The notes beneath the pieces are model-generated. The model saw nothing but the letters and a program-made list of their open reading frames with translations. It had not been told where the DNA came from and made no database searches. From Microbacterium indicum DSM 19969 (lineage in GTDB: Bacteria > Actinomycetota > Actinomycetes > Actinomycetales > Microbacteriaceae), in contig NZ_AULR01000004.1 in the NCBI RefSeq assembly GCF_000422385.1, positions 1 through 64,000 on the forward strand: DNA of 64,000 nt, written 5' to 3'. The position numbers were made by a program, and so were the translations under genes. Positions 57,138 to 64,000 of this stretch are shown piece after piece. Every line of letters starts with the position of its first letter. Position 1 is the stretch's first letter.

Positions 57138-59251
57138 TCCGAGGGCTCCGCTTCTGCCGCCTTCTCCCTGCGACGGCGGCGCACCTGACGGTACGCACCG
57201 AAGCCGAGAAGACCCACGACGAGCACGACCATGACGACGATGCCGATGCGCTCCCAGTCGGCGCGCACCGTGACCTGCATGGATCGGTCGGGGCCGATCT
57301 GGTCGCCCGTCGCCGCCTCGAGCCGGTAGTGCACCGTCACGTCGCCGCTGCCGACGCGGGCCTCGATCGGGATCGAGACGCGCGTCGCGCTGTTCGGCTG
57401 CGCCGTGACCTCGGTGCGCTCCTCGATGCTGAGGCGCGGGTCGTTCGGGGTTGCGATGACCGTGACCTTCGCGGTGTAGGGCAGGTCGTTCTGGATCCAG
57501 ATCGGCATCGGCGCCTCGGGGCTCAGCAGCTGCACGGGCTGCGGCTCCTGGATCACGATGGCGTCGATCCGCTGGGCGTCGAGGAGCGCGAAGGCCTCGA
57601 AGCGCGTCTGCTGGCCGTCGGGGTTGGTCGCCCACGACACCGCGATGGTGCGGAGGAACTCGGCCCGGGTCTGGCTCGTGAGGAGCGCCGGCTGCTCGAG
57701 CGCCGTCGAGGTGTGCGCGATCTTCGGCTCGTCCGCCGCGAACTGCTGCACGGCGGCGACGCCCTCGTCGTCGGAGGAGGGCGCCGCGAGCGAGACGGCG
57801 CCCGAGCGCGCGTCCAGGACCGCGCCGAGGCCCTGCGCGTCGAGCCCCGGGCTGCGCATCGTCGAGAGGATCGCGTCGCGCAGGCCCTCGGCCGTGACGT
57901 CGGGCGTCGCGTCGGCCTCGTCGTCGTCGCCGTCCTCCTCCTCGGCGGCGAGGGCGTCGGATCCCATGCGGTCGAGGGCGAGGAGCAGGGGCTGGTCGTC
58001 GGCCGACGATGCGAGCCAGATCGCGGCCGTCGCGGCGACGAGCTCGGACGCGCGCGCCTGTCCGTCGGTCTCCTGCGCGATCTCGGTGAGGCGGCCCGAG
58101 AGCTCGTCGTCGTACGCCAGGGCGTCCTCGCCGAGCGCGGCCGCGCCGTCGGCGGTGCTCGACGACGGCACGAGGCTCGCGTATCCGTCGGCGGCGAGTG
58201 AAGTGACGGCGTCGTCGCCCGCGGAGCCGGGGCTCGGCCAGGCGATCAGCGGGAGATCGGATCCGCCGACCGCGAGCAGCTCCTCCTCGGTCGGGAGCGT
58301 CTCGGCGGGGGCCTCGGTCTCGTCGGCGGCCGGCGTCGCCTCGGGGGCCGGATCCGATGTATAGCCGGTGAGGTATGCGTCGAGCCCGGCCGTCGCGAGC
58401 GGAGCGTCGAGGCCAGCTGCGACCTGGACGGCGGGGTCGGCGTCGGCGAACTGCAGGGCGAACCGGTCGTTCGGCAGGAGCATGAGCTGATCGAGCCAGT
58501 CGCGCGCCGGCTGGGGCGCCGACGAGCCGAGCGCGCGGATCGCGGCGGGGATCGCGGGGTCGATCGCGAGGATCGCGTCGGTGCCGGCGACGGCGTCGAG
58601 CTGCGCCGTGAGGAGGCCGTCGGGCGCCGTGAGCGTCGTGAGCGTGTCGGCGGTGTAGAGGCCGCGCGAGTCGACGGGCCCCGTGATCGGCACGACGAGC
58701 GCGACCTCGGGCGAGTCGCCGCCCGTCGCGACGACGACCGTGCGCGCCTCCGCCTCCGTTCCGTCGGCGGAATACGTCGCGAGGATCGGATATGCGCCTG
58801 CGGGAATGTCTCCGAGATCGACCGATTCCGTCGCGGTGGTCGTGGATCCCGTCGCGATCTCGTCGGAGTCGATCGACGCGAGCTGCTCGCCCGCGGTCCC
58901 CGCGGTCCCCGCGAGCCACGCGTCGACGTCGTCGGCCGACCCGAGCGCCTCGCCGCGGGAGATCTCGACGGTGCCCTCGGGGAAGGCCGTCGCCGTCGCG
59001 TTCGCGAAGCCGAGCGTCAGGGTCGCCGACGTCGTCTGCGTCACGCCGTTCGAGGCCGGCGTCACGGTCAGCACGGGGTCGTCGGCGGAGGGCTGGGTCG
59101 CGGGGTCGTCGACGCTCGCGACCGACGCGGGGAGGATCGCCGCCGTCGCGGGGGCGAGGGGCGCGAGCGCGAGGGCGAGGCCGGCGGCGGCCGCGCCGAA
59201 GAGCGCACCGAGCCTGTTGCGGTGCGTGCGGGGGCGCGTCTGATGGTTCAT
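57134..59251 (-). CDS. DUF6049-family secreted membrane-anchored protein
   Basis: A 705-aa envelope protein: a signal peptide (GAAAAGLALALAPLAPATA), a large extracellular part rich in Ala, Asp and Thr, a C-terminal membrane segment (IGIVVMVVLVVGLLGFGAY, about 672-690) and a basic cytoplasmic tail. The family occurs immediately upstream of murJ in actinobacteria and is presumed to work in cell-wall synthesis; its mechanism is not known. Low-complexity acidic stretches around 320-345 and 460-475 are probably flexible. Confidence 0.85.
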   Translation of the reverse strand: MNHQTRPRTHRNRLGALFGAAAAGLALALAPLAPATAAILPASVASVDDPATQPSADDPVLTVTPASNGVTQTTSATLTLGFANATATAFPEGTVEISRGEALGSADDVDAWLAGTAGTAGEQLASIDSDEIATGSTTTATESVDLGDIPAGAYPILATYSADGTEAEARTVVVATGGDSPEVALVVPITGPVDSRGLYTADTLTTLTAPDGLLTAQLDAVAGTDAILAIDPAIPAAIRALGSSAPQPARDWLDQLMLLPNDRFALQFADADPAVQVAAGLDAPLATAGLDAYLTGYTSDPAPEATPAADETEAPAETLPTEEELLAVGGSDLPLIAWPSPGSAGDDAVTSLAADGYASLVPSSSTADGAAALGEDALAYDDELSGRLTEIAQETDGQARASELVAATAAIWLASSADDQPLLLALDRMGSDALAAEEEDGDDDEADATPDVTAEGLRDAILSTMRSPGLDAQGLGAVLDARSGAVSLAAPSSDDEGVAAVQQFAADEPKIAHTSTALEQPALLTSQTRAEFLRTIAVSWATNPDGQQTRFEAFALLDAQRIDAIVIQEPQPVQLLSPEAPMPIWIQNDLPYTAKVTVIATPNDPRLSIEERTEVTAQPNSATRVSIPIEARVGSGDVTVHYRLEAATGDQIGPDRSMQVTVRADWERIGIVVMVVLVVGLLGFGAYRQVRRRRREKAAEAEPSE

Positions 59252-59443
59252 GAGAGGGGTGCCGGCCGGAGGGGCCCGGCCGCCGCAATTCTACGGACGG
59301 CGGTTCTCAGCGCCTGGGAGGCGGGGCGCGAGGTCACGAGATCGCGACGGAAGCCGCCCGTGGCGGGGGATGTCCGCGGTCGCCGATACCCTCTTCAGGG
59401 GGACACCCGTTCAGCACTCCCTTCTTCAATGAGGAACACCGCG
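59252..59443. other. divergent promoter region, DUF6049/galT
   Basis: About 190 bp between divergent genes. TACCCT near 59387 is a possible -10 for galT. No further gene is seen. Confidence 0.35.
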
Positions 59444-60615
59444 ATGACCGCACCTGAGTCACTCGCCGCCGTCGCCCTCGGCGCCGGCGTCGTCAAGCGC
59501 TCCACCCATCTCGCCGACGGACGCGAGCTGATCTACTTCGACGACGCGGGAACGTCGCTGCCGCCCGAGCGGCGCGTCGACCAGCGCGAGCTCGACCCGC
59601 GGCCCGACACCGCGACGATGCGCCGCGACGTCCTGACGGGCGAGTGGATCACGGTGGCCGCCAACCGGCAGAACCGCGTGATGCTGCCCCCGGCCGAGTT
59701 CGACCCGCTCGCGCCGCAGACCGAGACGAACCCGTCCGAGGTGCCGAACGTCTACGACGTCGCGGTGTTCGAGAACCGCTCCCCCTCGCTCGGCCCGGCC
59801 CTGGCCGCGGCGACGGGCGGAGCCCCGCAGGCCGACGACGCGCCCCGTGGGCTCGACGACACGACGGCGCCCGGCCTCGGCCGCACGCGCACGGCGATCG
59901 GGCGCTGCGAGGTCGTCTGCTTCAGCCCCGAGCGCTCGGGATCCTTCGGAACGCAGTCGGTCGCGCGCGCCCGCACCGTGATCGAGGCCTGGGCCGACCG
60001 CACCGCGGCGCTCAGCGCCCTGCCGGGAGTCGAGCAGGTCTTCCCGTTCGAGAACCGCGGCGAGGCGATCGGCGTCACGCTGCACCACCCGCACGGACAG
60101 ATCTACTCCTACCCCTACGTGACCCCCCGCACGCAGGCGCTGCTGCGCCAGGTCGAGGCCGAGGGATCCGATCTCTGGGAGCGCATCATCGCGTTCGAGG
60201 CCGAGGGCCCCCGCGTCGTCCTCTCGGGCGAGCACTGGATCGCCTACGTGCCGTTCGCGGCGCGCTGGCCCGTCGAGGTGCACCTCGTCCCCCGCCGCCA
60301 CGCGGCCGACTTCACCGAGCTGACGGCCGAGGAGCGCGACGAGCTCGCCCCGCTCTACCTGCGCCTCCTGCGCGGCGTCGACGCGCTCTACGACACCCCC
60401 ACGCCGTACATCGCGGCGTGGCACCAGGCGCCCGTCTCGGTGGGCCGCGACGCCCTGCGCCTGCACCTGCAGCTCACCTCGCCTCGCCGCGGCGCCGACA
60501 AGCTGAAGTTCCTCGCGGGATCCGAGGCCGCCATGGGCGCCTGGACCGCCGAGATCCCGGCCGAGGTGCAGGCCGAGCGCCTGCGCGCCGCGCTCGAGAC
60601 GGTCGAGGTCCCCGC

Positions 60616-60619
<4 letters not shown>
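59444..60619 (+). CDS. galT: galactose-1-phosphate uridylyltransferase
   Basis: A 391-aa Leloir-pathway enzyme that exchanges UMP between UDP-glucose and galactose-1-phosphate. The histidine-triad active site HHPHGQ is at 214-219. The N-terminal RDVLTGEWITVAANR and C-terminal segments are complete. I chose the ATG at 59444 because GAGGA is 8 nt upstream. The stop overlaps galK (GTGA). Confidence 0.96.
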
Positions 60620-61787
<1,168 letters not shown>

Positions 61788-61791
<4 letters not shown>

Positions 61792-63305
61792 AACGTCAGG
61801 AAGCCGTCGACCAGCAGCTCGCGGGCTGCCGGCAGGAGGGCGCCCGAGAGGGCGTCCTCGTCGACCTCGAGCAGCTGGGCGAGCGCTCCGACGATCTGGC
61901 CGACCGTGAGTTCGCCGCCGCACGCGCCGACGAAGCCCGCGAGGGCCGGATCCGCGCTCAGCGAGCGGCCGAAGCCGCCGCCCTGGCGCAGCTCGATCAC
62001 GGTGGGGTTCTCGGATCCCGGCGTATGGTGCCGCGCCTCCGTCACGTCGGGCGCCGCGCGGAGCGTGAGCATCGAGAGCTGCGCGTCGGTCAGCCGCGCC
62101 TGCGCGTCGTGCGCCGCGAGCGCCGCCGCGAGATGGGATCCGAGGCCGCCCTCCGAGGGGATCGGCTGCGGGACGCTCTCGTAGCGCGCGAGGGTCGGCT
62201 CCCCCACCGCGCGGCGCAGCAGCACGTATCCGAATCCGACGCTCGTCACGCCGCGCGCCGCGAAGTCGTCGAGCCAGGCGGTGAGGAGCGCGTCGTGCTC
62301 GGGGGATCCGGGCACCGTGCCGCCGTCGCGGATCCACATCTCGGCGTACTCGATCGGGTTCAGGTGCTCGCGCTCGACGACCCAGGCGTCGAGCGGGACG
62401 GGGCTCCGCTCGACCCACGCGCGCACGCGGTCGAGGCCGCGCTCGCCGCCCCTCGTCTCCCAGTTGCCGAGGAACTGCGCGATGCCGCCCGGCTCGAGGT
62501 GCTCGCCGACGCCGGCCACGACCCGCTCGACGAGCGCGTCGCCGACGAGGCCGCCGTCGCGGTACTCGTACTCGGGGACGCCCGTCGCGCGCGGCGTGAT
62601 GACGAAGGGCGGGTTCGACACGATGCGGTCGAAGGTCTCGCCGGCGACGGGCTCGAACAGGGATCCGTCCCGCGCCTCGATCGCGTCGGTCCCGTTCAGC
62701 AGCGCGTTGAGCCGGGCGTAGTCGAGGGCGCGCGCCGAGATGTCGGTCGCGACGACCTGGTCGGCGTAGCGGCGCGCGCGCAGCGCCTGCACGCCGCAGC
62801 CCGTGCCGAGGTCGAGCACGCGGCCCGCCGAGGTCGGGAGCTGCAGCCCCGCGAGGGTCAGGGAGGCGCCCCCGACGCCGAGGACGTAGTCGGTGTCGAG
62901 CGGCCCTCCGCCCGACGCGAGCTCGTCGATGTCGGCGGCGACGATCCACTCCCCCGGGCCGCGGTCGTCGTGGAACGACTGGGGCCGCACGGTCGCGGTC
63001 GGGGTGACGTCGTCGCCCGCGACGGTCGCGAGACCCAGGGCCGCGAGCCCGGCGGACCCGAGCTCGGGGAGCGCAGCGTCGACGGCGGCCGCGGGCTGCG
63101 CGACGCCGAAGATCAGCAGGCGAGCGAGGGTCGCGAGGGCGTCGTCGCGGTCGCCGAGCCCGCGCAGGGCGGGCGTGCGGAGTGTGCGCCCGATCGCGTC
63201 GTCGGCCTCGACGCCCCACGCGGCGCGCAGGGTCTCGGATCGGAAGCCCGCCAGCCGGAGGTCGTCGGCGAGGGCGCGGCACAGCTCGGGGATCGGGTTC
63301 GGCAC
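61788..63305 (-). CDS. class I SAM-dependent methyltransferase (NPPF type)
   Basis: A 505-aa protein. An N-terminal domain of about 150 residues (PELCRALADDLRLAGF) is followed by a methyltransferase domain with the SAM motif VLDLGTGCGVQALRA and the catalytic IVSNPPFVI motif used by RsmC/RlmG and HemK-like enzymes for rRNA base or protein glutamine methylation. A ~170-residue C-terminal region completes it. The GTG at 63305 is the best start; no strong ribosome-binding site is seen. Its stop overlaps that of galK by 4 bp, convergently. Probably an RNA methyltransferase, but the target is unknown. Confidence 0.85.
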
Positions 63306-63411
63306 GGATTCATTCTCGCCGGTGCGCGGTCCCGCGCGAAGGCCATCCCTCACGCGGAGATAGGCGCTCCTGCGGCCGAATGGGCGCCAGAAGGCCGTGC
63401 GATCGCCTTCC

Positions 63412-63440
63412 GGCCGCGCGAGCGGATCCCTCGCGCGGCC
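63412..63440. repeat. GC-rich hairpin
   Basis: Arms 63412-63422 and 63430-63440 are perfectly complementary. There is no T-run on either side, so it is not a clear terminator. Confidence 0.6.
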
Positions 63441-63491
63441 CGGCGGCGCGGCGCTGGGGCGCGCGCCAGGGGGCTGTGGGGTGCGCGCCGG

Positions 63492-63497
63492 TAGCCT
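63492..63497 (+). promoter_or_regulatory. -10 element of the CCA-adding enzyme gene
   Basis: TAGCCT is followed by 7 nt and the ATG at 63505, fitting a leaderless transcript. Confidence 0.45.
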
Positions 63498-63504
63498 GGA
63501 GCCC

Positions 63505-64000
63505 ATGCTGAACATGGCCGACGGGCTCGCACGCCTCGGTGACCTCGCGAAGCACCCCGTGGTCGACGTGCTCGCCCGCGCCTTCGCCGAGGCGGGGCAC
63601 GAGCTGGCGATCGTCGGCGGACCCGTGCGCGACGCGATCCTGGGCCGGCCGACCCACGACCTCGACTTCACCTCGAGCGCCCGCCCCGACGAGATCCTCG
63701 CGATCGTCACGCCGATCTCGTCGGTGCAGTGGGACATCGGTCGCGCCTTCGGCACGATCGGCGCGCGGGTGCTCGGCGAGCAGGTCGAGGTCACGACCTA
63801 CCGCGCCGACAGCTACGACCACGCGACGCGCAAGCCCACGGTCGAGTTCGGCGAGACCCTCGAAGAGGACCTCACGCGCCGCGACTTCACGGTCAACGCG
63901 ATGGCGCTCACGGTGCCGGAGGTGCGCCTCGTCGACCCGACGGGAGGCGTCGAGGACCTCGTCGCCGGCATCCTGCGCACGCCCATCGACCCGCGGATCA
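63505..64000 (+). CDS. pcnA: CCA tRNA nucleotidyltransferase, N-terminal part (runs off the window)
   Basis: The first 165 codons of a class II CCA-adding enzyme / poly(A) polymerase family protein, which adds or repairs the 3' CCA of tRNAs. Nucleotidyltransferase motifs are intact: IVGGPVRDAILG, the metal-binding DLDFTSSA, and the DLTRRDFTVNAMAL motif. An ATG at 63514 is an alternative start. The gene position beside murJ and DUF6049 is typical of actinobacteria. The C-terminal half lies outside. Confidence 0.93.
   Translation, partial: MLNMADGLARLGDLAKHPVVDVLARAFAEAGHELAIVGGPVRDAILGRPTHDLDFTSSARPDEILAIVTPISSVQWDIGRAFGTIGARVLGEQVEVTTYRADSYDHATRKPTVEFGETLEEDLTRRDFTVNAMALTVPEVRLVDPTGGVEDLVAGILRTPIDPRI

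Larger units (their letters stand above)
63306..63504. other. intergenic region with two inverted repeats
   Basis: It holds an imperfect inverted repeat at 63339-63409 (outer ends AAGGCCATC and GATCGCCTT) and a perfect 11-bp hairpin at 63412-63440 (GGCCGCGCGAG with 7-nt loop). TAGCCT at 63492-63497 is the likely -10 for the next gene. No gene is seen. Confidence 0.6.

Overview
The window is chromosomal DNA from a high-GC actinobacterium, most likely a member of the Microbacteriaceae. The evidence is the very GC-rich third codon positions, the replication-origin gene order (gyrA, gyrB, DUF721, recF, dnaN, dnaA, rpmH, rnpA, yidD, yidC, jag, rsmG, parA, parB, trxA, trxB), the DUF3566 membrane gene and tRNA-Ile beyond gyrA, and the murJ / DUF6049 / pcnA neighbourhood. 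oriC lies between dnaN and dnaA near 16.1-16.6 kb. Genus-level assignment is inference.

Layout. (1) 1-4.95 kb: an accessory island, visibly less GC-rich, abutting the 3' side of a tRNA-Ala gene. It holds the tail of an IS3-type transposase, a two-gene AAA+ ATPase/subtilisin-like protease pair matching the IetA/IetS toxin-antitoxin and antiphage family, and an unrecognised 175-aa gene. (2) 5.0-7.9 kb: tRNA-Ala(TGC), GTP-dependent PEP carboxykinase, a small secreted protein and tRNA-Ile(GAT). (3) 8.0-18.0 kb, leftward: DUF3566, gyrA, gyrB, DUF721, recF, dnaN, oriC and dnaA. (4) 18.3-21.3 kb, rightward: rpmH, rnpA, yidD, yidC, jag and rsmG. (5) 21.4-27.0 kb: an alpha/beta hydrolase, a GNAT acetyltransferase broken by an in-frame amber codon, then about 2.2 kb without genes. 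Seven parS centromere sites occur between 22.1 and 24.8 kb, ahead of parA and parB. (6) 27.1-28.8 kb: a small conserved gene, trxA and trxB.

(7) 28.9-55.5 kb is a large catabolic insertion between trxB and murJ, which usually lie close together in this order. It has three modules. Module A degrades galactosides: GH36 alpha-galactosidase, LacI regulator, sugar ABC permeases and binding protein, GH42 beta-galactosidase. Module B has an IclR regulator, a second sugar ABC importer with a Tat-exported binding protein, a large FAD-dependent oxidoreductase and an S51 peptidase. Module C has a MocR regulator and a zinc alcohol dehydrogenase facing an eight-gene operon in which every junction overlaps: PaiB-like FMN protein, amidohydrolase, D-2-hydroxyacid dehydrogenase and a complete peptide/opine-type importer. 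(8) 55.5-64 kb: murJ and DUF6049, galT-galK, a methyltransferase and the start of the CCA-adding enzyme gene, which runs off the end.

Functionally, GH36 and GH42 would release galactose, which galK and galT can feed into the Leloir pathway. The sugar importers carry no ATPase gene, so they probably share one encoded elsewhere, while module C brings its own two. The most interesting elements are the IetAS pair on the tRNA-adjacent island, the parS array, the module C operon, and the oxidoreductase/peptidase pair of module B.
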